Translations under genes and position numbers: made by a program
The notes under the pieces: model-generated
Told to the model about the DNA's origin: nothing
The model's input: only the letters and a program-made list of their open reading frames with translations
Database searches by the model: none
Part shown: one piece after another, positions 9,160 through 18,417 of the stretch
Numbering within the stretch: position 1 is the stretch's first letter
Layout of the letters: the number at the start of each line of letters is the position of its first letter
From: UBA9647 sp049522195
Lineage (GTDB): Bacteria; Bacteroidota; Ignavibacteria; UBA10030
Direction of reading: 5' to 3'
Assembly (NCBI GenBank): GCA_049522195.1
Contig: JBEKOB010000025.1
Coordinates: forward strand, 1 to 55,327
Length of the DNA stretch: 55,327 nt

Positions 9160-9849
9160 TCAGGCGCTCGCTTCAGCGATCCAGCGGTCGATGTCGCGGC
9201 TCACGGCAGACGTGGGATAATCCTTTTTCACTTTCTTGAAAAGCTCGACAGCCTTTTCCTTGTTGCCGCCAAGCATGTAGTTCTGAGCGGCATGGAACAG
9301 ATTTTCAGGGACGTTGACATCTTTCGAAGTTCTCAATGCGGCTTTTTCATAGAGAGGGGCAGCTTTCGCGTTATCGCCCTTCGCCTCATAACATGCTCCA
9401 GCACCAGCGAGAGCAGATGCAGTGATCAAGTCGTCCTTCACACTAACGTTGAGGTAATATTTCAACGCTTTGTCGTAGTCTCCCTGGGAGAAGTACGAAT
9501 TCGCAAGGTAAAAGCCCGCGAGCTCACCCGCTTTTGTGCTCCCGTAGTCATCGACGATGGACTGGAGGCCGCGGATGTTGTCCTGCAGGTTTCCGCTAAT
9601 CGCCAGGTCGTACTTTCCCTGATCATAGTACGGCAGCACCTTGCCGAGTTCTGTTGTCGCCTTCAGGTTGTTCGAGCTCACGTTGTTCACATAAGCGACA
9701 ATCACGATCGCCAGCAGTACGACTCCCATCAGCGCTCCGTTGACAATCTTTTTGTTGTTCTCGTACCACCTCGTCGCTTCAACATATGATGTGACGAGAC
9801 GATCCTCTTTGATTTCTTTCTTCGAGATTTTCTTCTTTGGCTTCAGCAT
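9160..9849 (-). CDS. Membrane-anchored tetratricopeptide-repeat protein
   Basis: A 229-residue protein with a basic N-terminus (MLKPKKKISKKEIKED), one transmembrane helix (about residues 38-57, ALMGVVLLAIVIVAYV) and a periplasmic TPR array. Repeat helices are visible in AGEFLANSYFSQGDYDKALKYY-like units and in KAAPLYEKAALRTSKD. The layout (short cytoplasmic basic tail, helix, TPRs) resembles YfgM/BamD-adjacent scaffold proteins, but no specific partner can be named. The ATG at 9849 is preceded by AGGAAC. The gene stands alone between the tRNA-Arg gene and the phosphatase, 150 bp from the latter. Function: protein-protein scaffold in the envelope (inferred). Confidence 0.8.
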   Translation of the reverse strand: MLKPKKKISKKEIKEDRLVTSYVEATRWYENNKKIVNGALMGVVLLAIVIVAYVNNVSSNNLKATTELGKVLPYYDQGKYDLAISGNLQDNIRGLQSIVDDYGSTKAGELAGFYLANSYFSQGDYDKALKYYLNVSVKDDLITASALAGAGACYEAKGDNAKAAPLYEKAALRTSKDVNVPENLFHAAQNYMLGGNKEKAVELFKKVKKDYPTSAVSRDIDRWIAEASA

Positions 9850-9890
9850 ACATCGTTCCTGTGTTGATGTGAAATGGGTTCGTTTGCTAG

Positions 9891-9964
9891 TGCGCCCGAG
9901 GCGATTCGAACGCCTGGCCTACAGCTCCGGAGGCTGTCGCTCTATCCAGCTGAGCTACGGGCGC
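9891..9964 (-). tRNA. trnR: tRNA-Arg (anticodon CCG)
   Basis: The minus strand folds as a complete cloverleaf. The acceptor arm GCGCCCG pairs with CGGGCGC and is followed by discriminator A. The D arm contains AGCTCAGCTGGATAGAGC. The anticodon stem ACAGC/GCTGT encloses the loop CTCCGGA, so the anticodon is CCG, reading CGG (Arg). The T arm is AGGCG-TTCGAAT-CGCCT. The 3' CCA is not encoded, since the sequence after the discriminator is CTA. No sign of integration at the 3' end was found. Confidence 0.97.
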
Positions 9965-10415
9965 GGGGAAATTGTAGATTTGAGATTGTAGATGTTCGAT
10001 TGTCGTCAAAACCGGACGAATTGACTGCCAGGGTCCGAAAATCACACTCCAGTGATACAAGGTACGAAAGAATAGGCCATCCCGCAAGGGATTTTGAATA
10101 CGTGCATGCGTTCTTGCCGGAACATTCCGACCGATTCTGCCTTCACCCCCCATTGTCAAGTCAGTTTGCTTGATGGTCTCCTTCAACGCCAGCTCATCTC
10201 AAGAACTTCATGACACCCATCTTTCTGCCGATTGTCGCCACATTGAATGCTCTCAGCCTCTTTCTTCTCGAGACCTTCACAGCATCATTCTCACCGTTTC
10301 CAGGTAGTCAGTGCGGCTTCGCGATTCCGACGAGGTATTCTTGCCGCAACAGCGGGACATTTGCAGGCCATCGTGTAGGAGAGTAGTAGGAAATGGCAGG
10401 TATGTCAGATGTACC
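9965..10415. other. Non-coding stretch upstream of tRNA-Arg
   Basis: About 450 bp without a credible gene. Short open frames here lack ribosome-binding sites and protein-like composition. Just upstream of the tRNA (minus strand) the word ATCTACAAT occurs twice in AT-rich DNA near 9972-9995. It may be part of the tRNA promoter, but no convincing -35 box at normal spacing was found. The remainder shows nothing recognisable. Confidence 0.5.
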
Positions 10416-10455
10416 AAAAAAAACGGGAGCTCACGCGTTCAGCGTAAACTCCCGG
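10416..10455 (-). terminator. Rho-independent terminator of the response regulator gene
   Basis: On the minus strand the stem CGGGAG...CTCCCG, extended through GCGT/ACGC with two mismatches around a short loop, is followed directly by eight T. It lies about 70 bp after the response-regulator stop at 10522. Confidence 0.85.
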
Positions 10456-10521
10456 ATACAAGTTGGATGAGGATTCTCTAGCTCCATCGCCCGTGCGACC
10501 AGACTCAACACATTCCTCGTC

Positions 10522-10890
10522 TCATCGAGGCGGAATGAGTTTCTTCACAATGTCAACAAATTCGTCCACGTCAAACGGCTTGTTCACGTATGCTGTAGCC
10601 CCCAACGCCTCTGCGCGCTCTTGCCCAAGCCGATCATCGAGGCCAGTCAGAAAGATGAAAGGAACACCGTTGTTGCTTGGCAGCGCTTTCATATGCTCGA
10701 ACATCGCGAATCCGTCCATACATTCCATCTTCACATCGGATATGACGAGATCCGGCGAGTACGATACGTACGCATTCAACGCCTCTTCGGCGCTGAGCAT
10801 AGTCTTCACTGCAAAGCCCTCGTCCTTCAGGACGCTGGCCATGATGCTGATGAGTTGTTCCTCATCATCGACGAGCAGTATCTTCTTCAT
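10522..10890 (-). CDS. Single-domain response regulator (CheY-like)
   Basis: A 122-residue receiver domain without an output domain. The acidic pocket is DD at residues 8-9 (ILLVDDEEQ), the phosphoacceptor is Asp52 (DLVISDVKMECMDG), the switch threonine is in FIFLTGLDD (Thr82), and the conserved lysine is in YVNKPFDV (Lys104). It would relay phosphate from an unlinked histidine kinase to a partner by protein contact. A longer reading frame opens upstream at 10947, but the ATG at 10890 has AAGGTG at good spacing and begins the canonical MKKILLVDD, so it is chosen. The gene is monocistronic: a terminator follows, and the upstream neighbour ends in its own terminator at about 11.1 kb. No kinase gene is in the window. 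Confidence 0.94.
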   Translation of the reverse strand: MKKILLVDDEEQLISIMASVLKDEGFAVKTMLSAEEALNAYVSYSPDLVISDVKMECMDGFAMFEHMKALPSNNGVPFIFLTGLDDRLGQERAEALGATAYVNKPFDVDEFVDIVKKLIPPR

Positions 10891-11074
10891 AGAACACCTT
10901 TGGGAATAGTCGTTCTCTGCTGGTCGCGAGGAGGTTCTTTGTTCCATCGCTTGGAAATAATCTATATGAATGCAACTCTCAGAGCTATGATGGGAAGCAC
11001 AGAGTAAAAGGGTCTGTCAAAACAGCGAGATAAGGAGGATTTTGACCTACTGAAGGAGGGCACGGTGACCAGAA

Positions 11075-11111
11075 GCACAAAAGGCTCAGGAACGTCCCGA
11101 GCCTTTTCGTG
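11075..11111 (-). terminator. Terminator after the DUF2723 gene
   Basis: Inverted repeat AAAAGGCTC...GAGCCTTTT, extended outward by GCAC/GTGC, centred at about 11093. It lies 25 bp after the stop of the DUF2723 gene. The A and T runs at both sides of the stem make it potentially bidirectional. Confidence 0.85.
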
Positions 11112-11135
11112 CAACGAACTGAATTACCTGAAGAG

Positions 11136-13883
11136 TTATTTCTTCTCTGCCGGTTTTCGGAGCCCTGAATCTGCGACAGTTTTCTGATTCTTCTTCATCA
11201 TTTCCATCTCCATCTTCTTCGACGACACGAACTCCTTCACACCCCCTGCAGTGCCGTACGCTCTGTCGATCCGCTGCAACACATCGAGCGCTTTGTCATA
11301 ATCGCCGAGCCCTTCATAGGTCTGCAAGAGAACAACGAGAGGATTGTACTGTGAGAGTGGCTCCAACGGCGCCGAATCAAGGCCAGCCGACAGTTCCTGA
11401 ACTACCTCCGTCAGTGCCTGCCGGTACTGCTTCACATCTCCTGCCATGCTGTAGAATGATGCGAGGTCGGCTAGCAGCCGATAATCCATAGGATGGATAC
11501 GTCGCGGAACCACCTGTTCCATTCTGTCGAGCACGCGCATAGCATCAGCCGGGTTGTTCTTGACGTTCGCCAGGTACGTGGCAAGATTAAAGAACGGCTG
11601 TCGATAGCTCGCGATCATGCGTCGCTGGTTTTCATCGAAGTGAATTGTAGAATCTAACAGACCACGCCAGAGACATCCGTACGCGGGACCTTTTGACGGT
11701 GTCGTGACATCCGTGAAGAGATGTGCCCTTGTTCGTTCCTCATTGACCGCGCTCCAATACGCCTGCTTCCGAGTCGGCACAATCTTGAAGGCGAGCCCCT
11801 GAAGTTCGAGATACTCTTTCAAACCGATGTTGTTGGCTTCTCCCCCCGTCGTGATCGCGAAGTAAATCGGCCGCTGCCAGCTTGATGTCCGAAGGATATC
11901 AAACACGAGGATATCCTGAACGCGCAGCGCGCTCACGTTGCCGTACTGGAGCGTTGCCGGCATCACGAATTTCATCGTGTCGACGATGGTAGTACTCTTC
12001 GGGTCATTGTTGTCAGGCGAGTTCCACCCTTCCATGGCAAACCGGGGTATGGGGATTTGAACCAGCTGCGTCTTGTACATCATCGGCTGGATGCCTTCGA
12101 TCTGGTCATCCGGTATGCTGATCGGAACCGGCTTCGAGTCGTACGGCCTGTTGTGCTTGAGCTGCTTGATGTACCAATCGGTATTGGCAAGGCTCAAATT
12201 CACGATGCGAACATCGCGACGGATACCTTCAACATCCTGAAGATACCAGAGAGGAAACGTGTCATTATCCCCTGCCGTGATCAGGACGGCATCCTTCTCC
12301 ACGCTCTGAAGAAGATTATATGAATAATCCCAAGCCAGGTAGTGTCCGCTGCGCGACATCGGATGGTAATTTGTGCGCAGCATGTTGCCCGGCACCAGTA
12401 TCAGAATGAGGGCAAATGAGCTGAACGCAATCACATTCACGTTCTTGTCCGCAAGCCGTTCGCGCAAATAATCGAGGATGGCCTCAACTCCGATCCCGAT
12501 CCACATGCAGAAACTGAAGACGGAGTAGACAAAAAAGTAATCGCGTTCCCTGGGTTGTTGCTCTTGCATGTTGAAGTACAACGCCAGAGCAAATCCCGCC
12601 AGGAGGAAGAAGACGGACATCACGAAGGCGATCTTCTGGTCTTTCTTCCAGTGATAGAAAAGGCCAATCAGACCGACGAGGAAAGGAATTCCGTACAACT
12701 GCGAGAACCGCACCCCGGAATCCTGCACATCCGATTCCTTGCCTATGAAATTCCATCCCATGTACCGCAAGTACATATGTTTGATCTGATACTCCCAGAG
12801 ATAATCAAGATCGCTTGTATACTTCTTAAAGTTCTCGATCTTGTCGGGCTCGAGAGAAAAACGGCGATTCATAAGCGGCGTCTCGCCGTACTGATCGCGC
12901 TCGAGATAGGAAACAAGCCGCTTCAGGTTGCTCGGATCATTCTCATTGATCGGCGTGTCCGCGTTTGCACGTATGAACGTCACCAAATAGGTCGAATACC
13001 CAAGAACGATAAACAGAAACGCCAGCGAACCGATGTTGAGGATCCGGTTGTTCTTTCGGGTGGAATATCGGACGAGATAGATGGCCAGAAGCACCACGCC
13101 AATAGGAACCCCGATCCACAAATTGGTCTTAATGCCGAACACATCCCCGTCAAGCATCGATGGGATCCACTTCACGATTCCGGGATATGCCGTCCAGAAG
13201 ATGAGCGATGCAACGATACCGAACTTCCAGACATCCGTCGAGAAGAGGAACTCCCTCAGCGTCTTCTTGTAGAATCTGAAATAGATGAGAAGAATGGCGA
13301 CAAAGAAACCAAGGAGCCCGTGGATGTGGACCCCGACCGTCAATCCGACAAGAAACGTGATGAGCAAGAGATAAAGATCACTGTGTTTGTCTTCGGCCTT
13401 CTCGTACCAGACCATGACGAGCCAGATGATAAGCGCCGTGAACAAGAGACTTGTGTTCCTGGTCTCCACCTCGATAGAGTTGAACCAAAATGTTGTGCTG
13501 AATGTCAGGGCAAGTGCACCGACTGCAGCGGACCCATAGAGTGAGAGCGCGTCAAACGCAGTTGATGGAAGCGAACGCCACATTAGCATCACGCGCACAG
13601 TGATCAGATACAGGAGCATGATCACCACACAACTGGCCAGGACATTGACAAGGATCATCCTGAGCGCAATGTCACCTACAACTGGCACCATGGAGGCCAC
13701 ACGCATAGCGAGCACAAGAAGAGGAGATCCGGGAGGATGTTGTACTTGCACGGCGAACGCCGCGGCACAATGCTCGCCCACATCCCAGAATACGACCGTG
13801 GGAGGCAAAGTCCTCAGATATGTAACCAGAGAGACCAGAAAAACGGCAAATGCTACGATACGATTGAGTTGTTTGTGATTCAT
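11136..13883 (-). CDS. DUF2723 / GT117-like membrane glycosyltransferase with TPR tail
   Basis: A 915-residue polytopic membrane protein. The opening LPPTVVFWDVGEHCAAAFAVQVQHPPGSPL region (about residues 25-60) is the DUF2723 signature: an acidic pair in the first periplasmic loop, as in GT-C protein O-mannosyltransferases. Roughly a dozen transmembrane segments follow up to about residue 500. A large periplasmic domain comes next (GDNDTFPLWYLQDVEGIRRD is typical of the family) and then a C-terminal TPR-like region. It probably transfers a lipid-linked sugar to secreted proteins or glycans. The open frame extends upstream to 14042, but the ATG at 13883 begins the natural first helix. A CCCCTAAAAAGGGG palindrome lies at 13924-13937 in its leader. 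Exact donor and acceptor are unknown. Confidence 0.88.
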   Translation of the reverse strand: MNHKQLNRIVAFAVFLVSLVTYLRTLPPTVVFWDVGEHCAAAFAVQVQHPPGSPLLVLAMRVASMVPVVGDIALRMILVNVLASCVVIMLLYLITVRVMLMWRSLPSTAFDALSLYGSAAVGALALTFSTTFWFNSIEVETRNTSLLFTALIIWLVMVWYEKAEDKHSDLYLLLITFLVGLTVGVHIHGLLGFFVAILLIYFRFYKKTLREFLFSTDVWKFGIVASLIFWTAYPGIVKWIPSMLDGDVFGIKTNLWIGVPIGVVLLAIYLVRYSTRKNNRILNIGSLAFLFIVLGYSTYLVTFIRANADTPINENDPSNLKRLVSYLERDQYGETPLMNRRFSLEPDKIENFKKYTSDLDYLWEYQIKHMYLRYMGWNFIGKESDVQDSGVRFSQLYGIPFLVGLIGLFYHWKKDQKIAFVMSVFFLLAGFALALYFNMQEQQPRERDYFFVYSVFSFCMWIGIGVEAILDYLRERLADKNVNVIAFSSFALILILVPGNMLRTNYHPMSRSGHYLAWDYSYNLLQSVEKDAVLITAGDNDTFPLWYLQDVEGIRRDVRIVNLSLANTDWYIKQLKHNRPYDSKPVPISIPDDQIEGIQPMMYKTQLVQIPIPRFAMEGWNSPDNNDPKSTTIVDTMKFVMPATLQYGNVSALRVQDILVFDILRTSSWQRPIYFAITTGGEANNIGLKEYLELQGLAFKIVPTRKQAYWSAVNEERTRAHLFTDVTTPSKGPAYGCLWRGLLDSTIHFDENQRRMIASYRQPFFNLATYLANVKNNPADAMRVLDRMEQVVPRRIHPMDYRLLADLASFYSMAGDVKQYRQALTEVVQELSAGLDSAPLEPLSQYNPLVVLLQTYEGLGDYDKALDVLQRIDRAYGTAGGVKEFVSSKKMEMEMMKKNQKTVADSGLRKPAEKK

Positions 13884-14137
13884 CTCGGCTCTTACGCTGA
13901 ATTTATCTTTTAGACGTATGATACCCCTAAAAAGGGGCGTTTGAATTTTAAATGTAAGAAAAACTTGATGAGGAAGAAACGACTTTTGATCGCAAATTCT
14001 ACTTTTCCCGACTAGCCCCCCAGACATCGGGAGACGGTTCATTCGATCGGACGGAAGGAACGGCAGCGTAGGGATGGAATTGTCAGCTCAGTTCGGACCC
14101 GGCCTTCTCGAGGCGCCTGTATGTTGGAGCCTCCCTC

Positions 14138-14892
14138 CTACTCAACCCTGTAATCCCACAGTTTGACCGGGAATTGGTTTGGCAGAACAACGATTTCATC
14201 GATTCTCACCCTCTCAGGCAGCGATGCAAGATAGAGTACCACCTCAGCGACATCCTCAGGATGCATCATCGCGTCCCGGACTTCCTTCGACAATGGCACA
14301 AGCTTCTTATCCCAAATAGTTGTATTCGTTGGACCAGGGTTCACCATCATGACACGAATGCCGTATTTGAAGTTTTCCGCGAGAAGTCCCTGGGTCAGTC
14401 CTACAGCTCCAAACTTACTCACGCCGTAGGGAGAGACCAGCGGAGCAGCTTCGCGTCCGGTGATTGAAACGACATTGATGATCGTGCCATGTCTTCGCTC
14501 GCGCATCGATGGAAGAACCGCACGACAGCACAGGAACGTCCCACGCAGGTTGACGTTCACGATCCGATCCCACTCAGCAATTTCATAATCTGCCACCTCA
14601 TGGGGGGCAACGGTACCAACACCCGCGTTGTTTACAAGAATGTCGATTGAACCGAAGGCTGCAACCGCTTTCTTAAACGATTCTTCTACGTCCTTCGGAT
14701 TCGCTACATCGCACCTGAAAGCCAACGCAGTTCCCCCATCCTTCGTGATGAGAGCTGCGCCTCTTCGACATCCGAGAGTGTTCGTGAGCATGCGATGACT
14801 TTTGCTCCAGCGCGTCCAAGTGCCAATGCAACAGCCCGACCGATTCCGCGCCCACTCCCCGTAACAAATGCAACATCGCCTTTTCGGATCAT
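14138..14892 (-). pseudogene. Short-chain dehydrogenase/reductase, interrupted by a -1 frameshift
   Basis: An NAD(P)-dependent SDR split between two frames. The N-terminal part (ATG at 14892, after AAAGGATAAGACCG) carries the cofactor motif VTGSGRGIGRAVALALGRAG and reads to LSDVEEA. The rest continues in another frame as AALITKDGGTALAFRCDVANP. It holds NNAGVG, the catalytic serine (INVVSITGR) and YGVSK (Tyr and Lys of the active site). The two halves join without loss of any residue if one base is added near 14758; the span is then 251 residues, normal for the family. It lies 5 bp after the Gfo/Idh gene in the envelope operon. It is either a recent pseudogene or a sequencing/assembly error. 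The active site and the rest of the gene look undecayed. Confidence 0.85.
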
Positions 14893-14897
14893 CGGTC

Positions 14898-15956
14898 TTA
14901 TCCTTTCAGATGGACAATGGATGCAGTTTGTGCAGCCCGGATGATGGCGTCCTGGACTTCGACAACATGAATCGTCCGCCCGGCGGAGGTTGGAACATGA
15001 AAGTCTCGTTTCCGCGAGGCATCGACGAACGAGAGCAGCGATTTCACAAAAGCACCTTCGAGGCGACCTTGTACTTCGTTCGCTGTCGCGGGGCCGCTAT
15101 AGGTCATTTTCTCTGCCCAATCGTTTTTGTAGAGTCGGAGCTCGCGGCCGGAGCCTGTCAGGAACAGTGACCCGGTTTCGCCCAACACCTCCAGGTATGA
15201 GTCCGCTGCCAAAGGAAAACCTGAAGGGAGGATCCATGATGAATGGAGAGAAACGACTGTGCCCTTCCGAAACCTGAGTATCGCGATTATACCGTCTACA
15301 ATCTCCGGGTTCCCCAACGACGCCGAGAGTATCCCCTTGTGCGCCATTGCCTGCACGGAATCCACCTTGTCATCCAACCAATACGTAATCAGGTCGATGT
15401 CGTGACTTGACATGAAATGAATGGGAGTCGTCTTTGGTCCCCACCCTATCATCTTCTGCGGAACCCAGGCAGCATCCCACCGATGGGACTCGATGAATGC
15501 AATTGATCCGAGCGACGATGAACGTAGCAAGTCCTCGACGTGCCTGTGCTCGGGCAGCCAGCGTTGGCTGTAGTTCACGACAAGCACGCCTGAGTTCTTT
15601 GACGCCAGGGAAACCAGCGAGCTCGCCTCCCCCACATCCATCGTGAGCGGTTTCTCCACGAACGCATCAAGCCCCCCTTCCAGGCAGTCCCTGACGATTT
15701 CAAAATGGGCAAAGTCAGGCGTTGACACAGTCACCGCACCCATCTCCCCGCTTCCCTTCGGACCAAGAGCAGCGATCATGGCCCGGTGGTCAGCGTACGC
15801 ACGCACGTTCAGCTTGGCCCCAAGTTCGTCGGACTTCTTCTGATCGGAATCAGCTATGGCAACGAGCTGCGTGGCATCCTGTTCCTGATACACTCTTGCA
15901 TGACGCGATCCAAGGATACCGACACCAATCACACCTACACCCAGTTTAGCACTCAT
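14898..15956 (-). CDS. Gfo/Idh/MocA-family oxidoreductase
   Basis: A 352-residue NAD(P)-dependent sugar or sugar-nucleotide dehydrogenase. The Rossmann motif is GVIGVGILGSRHARVYQ at the N-terminus. The family's EKP motif is present (DAFVEKPLTMDVGEA, about residue 100), and HFMSSHDIDLITYWLD carries the conserved active-site histidine region. It lies in a tight minus-strand run (acyltransferase, GT9, this gene, SDR), with 27 bp from the GT9 stop and 5 bp before the SDR start. The context suggests synthesis of a modified sugar for LPS or another surface glycan. The substrate cannot be inferred from sequence. Confidence 0.9.
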   Translation of the reverse strand: MSAKLGVGVIGVGILGSRHARVYQEQDATQLVAIADSDQKKSDELGAKLNVRAYADHRAMIAALGPKGSGEMGAVTVSTPDFAHFEIVRDCLEGGLDAFVEKPLTMDVGEASSLVSLASKNSGVLVVNYSQRWLPEHRHVEDLLRSSSLGSIAFIESHRWDAAWVPQKMIGWGPKTTPIHFMSSHDIDLITYWLDDKVDSVQAMAHKGILSASLGNPEIVDGIIAILRFRKGTVVSLHSSWILPSGFPLAADSYLEVLGETGSLFLTGSGRELRLYKNDWAEKMTYSGPATANEVQGRLEGAFVKSLLSFVDASRKRDFHVPTSAGRTIHVVEVQDAIIRAAQTASIVHLKG

Positions 15957-15983
15957 ACGATTTTCGCCCAGTTCAGATTGAGT

Positions 15984-17048
15984 TCAGTGGGAGGTCCCCC
16001 GTACTTCGGTCACTCTCGCCAAAATCTCCATCACATTCCGGAATACGCGGTCGTGGGAAATATTATGCATGCAGTCAAATGTCTTAATGGGGCACTTCTC
16101 GCTTCCGTGAATCGAGCAAGGACGGCATTTCAATCCCTGAGTCTCGACGACGATGTCGAACGGTCCGGTAGGACCGAATCCGAATGCGGGGACGGTGGCA
16201 CCGAAGATCGCGACTACAGGTGTCCCCACAGCCGTCGCCAGATGCATTGGAGCGCTGTCGTTGCTGACCAGGATCCGACATCGCCTGATCAATTCGGCAG
16301 ATTGGGGAAGGGTCAGGGTTCCGGAAGCGTCGTAGACCATGGACGACTTGCTCAGCGTCCGGATTTCATTGCAGATCTCTTCATCCTCTTTCCCGCCGAT
16401 GAGTACCACTTCCATTCCGGCTTCGTCGAAGTTCACGGCCAGCGAAGCAAAACGCTCCTTCGGCCATCGCTTTGTGTTCCAGATGGTTCCTGGCGCGATC
16501 GCAATCAGCTTATCAGGATTTCCAATCTCAAGTTCGATCAGCAACCGGTCAACTTTTTTCTGGTCTGATTCGGAGGGATAAAGACATGGCAATTCGCGTT
16601 GGACATGCCCGATCGAGAGAGCTTCAAGCAGAGAGAGGTTTCGATCGATCTCATGAAGCTCCTTGCGATACGTCGCGGTCCCTGTCAGCAGAAAACGTCC
16701 GGCGCTGTTGTTGAATCCGATCCTCGCAGGAATCCCCGCAAGGAACGCAAGCGCTGCACTTCGGAGCGATCGATGAGGGATAAGCGCCAGGTCATATGCC
16801 CGTGATTGAAGGTGTTTGGCCAGTCGGAGCAAGCCTCCTATCCCGCGGTCCTTCCCGCGCTTGTCGAAGGCGATCACCTCGCGGATATCGGGATGATTGA
16901 CAAAGAGCTCTTTTGACCGGGGAGCGACAACGATATCGACTTTAGACGCCTGGTAGTTTTTCCGAACAACCTGGATCAGCGGTAGGGTCAGCACGGCGTC
17001 GCCGATGAACGCCGTTTGAATGACGACAATGTTCTCGGGTTCCTTCAT
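15984..17048 (-). CDS. GT9 heptosyltransferase-like glycosyltransferase
   Basis: A 354-residue GT-B enzyme of the ADP-heptose:LPS heptosyltransferase family (RfaF-like), acting on LPS inner core at the cytoplasmic face. It begins IVVIQTAFIGDAVLTLPLI (the family's GDxxLTxP motif). The C-terminal donor site contains the typical IAPGTIWNTKRWP, LVSNDSAPMHLATAVGTPVVAIFG and GPTGP segments. The ATG at 17048 overlaps the stop of the acyltransferase gene (TGATG), so it is preferred to an upstream in-frame codon at 17108. A cysteine-rich stretch near the end (LKCRPCSIHG, then CPIKTFDCM) is seen in several heptosyltransferase II proteins. Confidence 0.92.
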   Translation of the reverse strand: MKEPENIVVIQTAFIGDAVLTLPLIQVVRKNYQASKVDIVVAPRSKELFVNHPDIREVIAFDKRGKDRGIGGLLRLAKHLQSRAYDLALIPHRSLRSAALAFLAGIPARIGFNNSAGRFLLTGTATYRKELHEIDRNLSLLEALSIGHVQRELPCLYPSESDQKKVDRLLIELEIGNPDKLIAIAPGTIWNTKRWPKERFASLAVNFDEAGMEVVLIGGKEDEEICNEIRTLSKSSMVYDASGTLTLPQSAELIRRCRILVSNDSAPMHLATAVGTPVVAIFGATVPAFGFGPTGPFDIVVETQGLKCRPCSIHGSEKCPIKTFDCMHNISHDRVFRNVMEILARVTEVRGTSH

Positions 17049-17992
17049 CAGGCGTTCCCCGGCTCTTGATCGTGGATCGGTACGTGCTTCCACCTCTTGT
17101 GCGTCCACATCCAGTGATCGGGAAAACGACGAATGATATCTTCCGTGATCTTGACGTGACGTTTGGTCAGTTCTGTCGCGTTTTCTTCCGTGTATCCTTT
17201 GAGGTCATCGGAGGGAACCCTGGTGACGTGGATATCGTACGATCCATCGTCCCTGCGGACAGAAAACATTGCGACGATCGGAGAACCCATCTTTAGGGAA
17301 AAGACGGATGGTCCCTGATGGGTCGGAACCATCGTGCCGAAGAATTCCACTGGGACATTTTCCTTAGGCGCAGCCTGATCAGCAACAAGTCCGACCGCCT
17401 CGTTGTCCCGCAACGCCCTCAAGACTTCCCGCAAAGAAGTCTCCATCGGGATTATCTTGTTCCCAAAGCGAATCCGCCGCTTGTTGATGCTCCGATCTAC
17501 AAACCGGTTGGCCTGTGTCTTGACGATGACGTTCGCAGGGAAGCCGAATTGGACGAAGATGCTCTCAGCCAGAAGCTCCCAGTTGCCAAAGTGCGCGGTC
17601 AACATCAGGACCCCCTTTCCCTCCCTAAACGCTTCCCTGACGAGTTCAGGATGGTCAAAATGCATGAGGCTGACCAATCGCTCGGCGCTCATTCTCGGTA
17701 TCCAGATGAGTTCGAAGAGGGCAATCCCAACGTTTCGAAATGCTCCCCGCGCGATGTGTCGGAGCTCGTCATTTGATTTCTCGGGAAATGCGCCCTTCAG
17801 ATTTTCGAGTGCGACACCCTTGCGATACCCCAGCACATCAAACACGAAGACACCCAGCGAGCTTCCCAACCATCGTGCCCCGGAGAGCGGCAACAACATG
17901 ACCAGGAACGCAATTATCTGGAAAGCGATATATTCGGCGAGATGGCGAATCTTCACAATGATAATCCTGAACTGATTCTCTGACGGTGACAT
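17048..17992 (-). CDS. LpxL/HtrB-like lipid A acyltransferase
   Basis: A 314-residue inner-membrane acyltransferase expected to add a secondary acyl chain to lipid A. One N-terminal hydrophobic anchor (FQIIAFLVMLLPLSGARWLG) precedes the HX4D/E catalytic motif in LTAHFGNWELLAE (about residue 135). Later blocks include the conserved GLVADQAAPKENVPVEFFG and SPIVAMFSVRRDDG. The ATG at 17992 follows the YjbQ stop by 11 bp, and its TGA overlaps the ATG of the GT9 gene. It therefore starts a short LPS-building run attached to the end of the starch operon. Confidence 0.92.
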   Translation of the reverse strand: MSPSENQFRIIIVKIRHLAEYIAFQIIAFLVMLLPLSGARWLGSSLGVFVFDVLGYRKGVALENLKGAFPEKSNDELRHIARGAFRNVGIALFELIWIPRMSAERLVSLMHFDHPELVREAFREGKGVLMLTAHFGNWELLAESIFVQFGFPANVIVKTQANRFVDRSINKRRIRFGNKIIPMETSLREVLRALRDNEAVGLVADQAAPKENVPVEFFGTMVPTHQGPSVFSLKMGSPIVAMFSVRRDDGSYDIHVTRVPSDDLKGYTEENATELTKRHVKITEDIIRRFPDHWMWTHKRWKHVPIHDQEPGNA

Positions 17993-18003
17993 ATGATCCG
18001 GTC

Positions 18004-18417
18004 CTATTCTCCCATCACTTTAACAATCACTCTCTTGCGGCGTTGTCCGTCAAACTCGGCATAGTAGATCTGCTGCCACGGTCCGAAGTCGAGCTTTCCT
18101 TCCGTGACCGGGACGATGACTTCATGATGCATAAGGAGGCTCTTGAGATGCGAGTCGCCGTTCGACTCGCCTGTCCGGTGGTGCCTGTAGTCAGGATTAA
18201 ACGGTGCAAGCTTTTCCAACCACTCGTCGATATCCTGAATCAATCCGGACTCTGCATCATTGACATAGACTGCAGCAGTGATGTGCATGGCGGAGACCAA
18301 GACCATTCCTTCGCTGATGCCGCTCTTTGCCAGGATTCTTTCGACTTCCGGAGTAATGTTCACGTAGTCGCGGTGTTTCTTCGTATTGAACCAAAGATAT
18401 TCTGTCGAAGTCTTCAT
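18004..18417 (-). CDS. YjbQ-family protein (secondary thiamine-phosphate synthase type, UPF0047)
   Basis: A 137-residue single-domain protein of the YjbQ/UPF0047 family. Family hallmarks are visible: the NITPEVERIL start region, GMVLVSAMHITAAVYVNDAE, HHRTGESNGDSHLKSLLMHH (metal-site histidines) and the ending GPWQQIYYAEFDGQRRKRV. Some members have weak thiamine-phosphate synthase activity; the physiological role is not settled. The ATG at 18417 overlaps the TGA of the upstream amylase gene (ATGA), so a longer upstream reading frame is rejected. Its position between carbohydrate and envelope genes gives no functional clue. Confidence 0.92.
   Translation of the reverse strand: MKTSTEYLWFNTKKHRDYVNITPEVERILAKSGISEGMVLVSAMHITAAVYVNDAESGLIQDIDEWLEKLAPFNPDYRHHRTGESNGDSHLKSLLMHHEVIVPVTEGKLDFGPWQQIYYAEFDGQRRKRVIVKVMGE

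Noticed and set aside
14740..14770. Programmed -1 frameshift in the SDR gene
   Set aside because: No slippery heptamer and no downstream stem or Shine-Dalgarno stimulator at the place where the frames must join.
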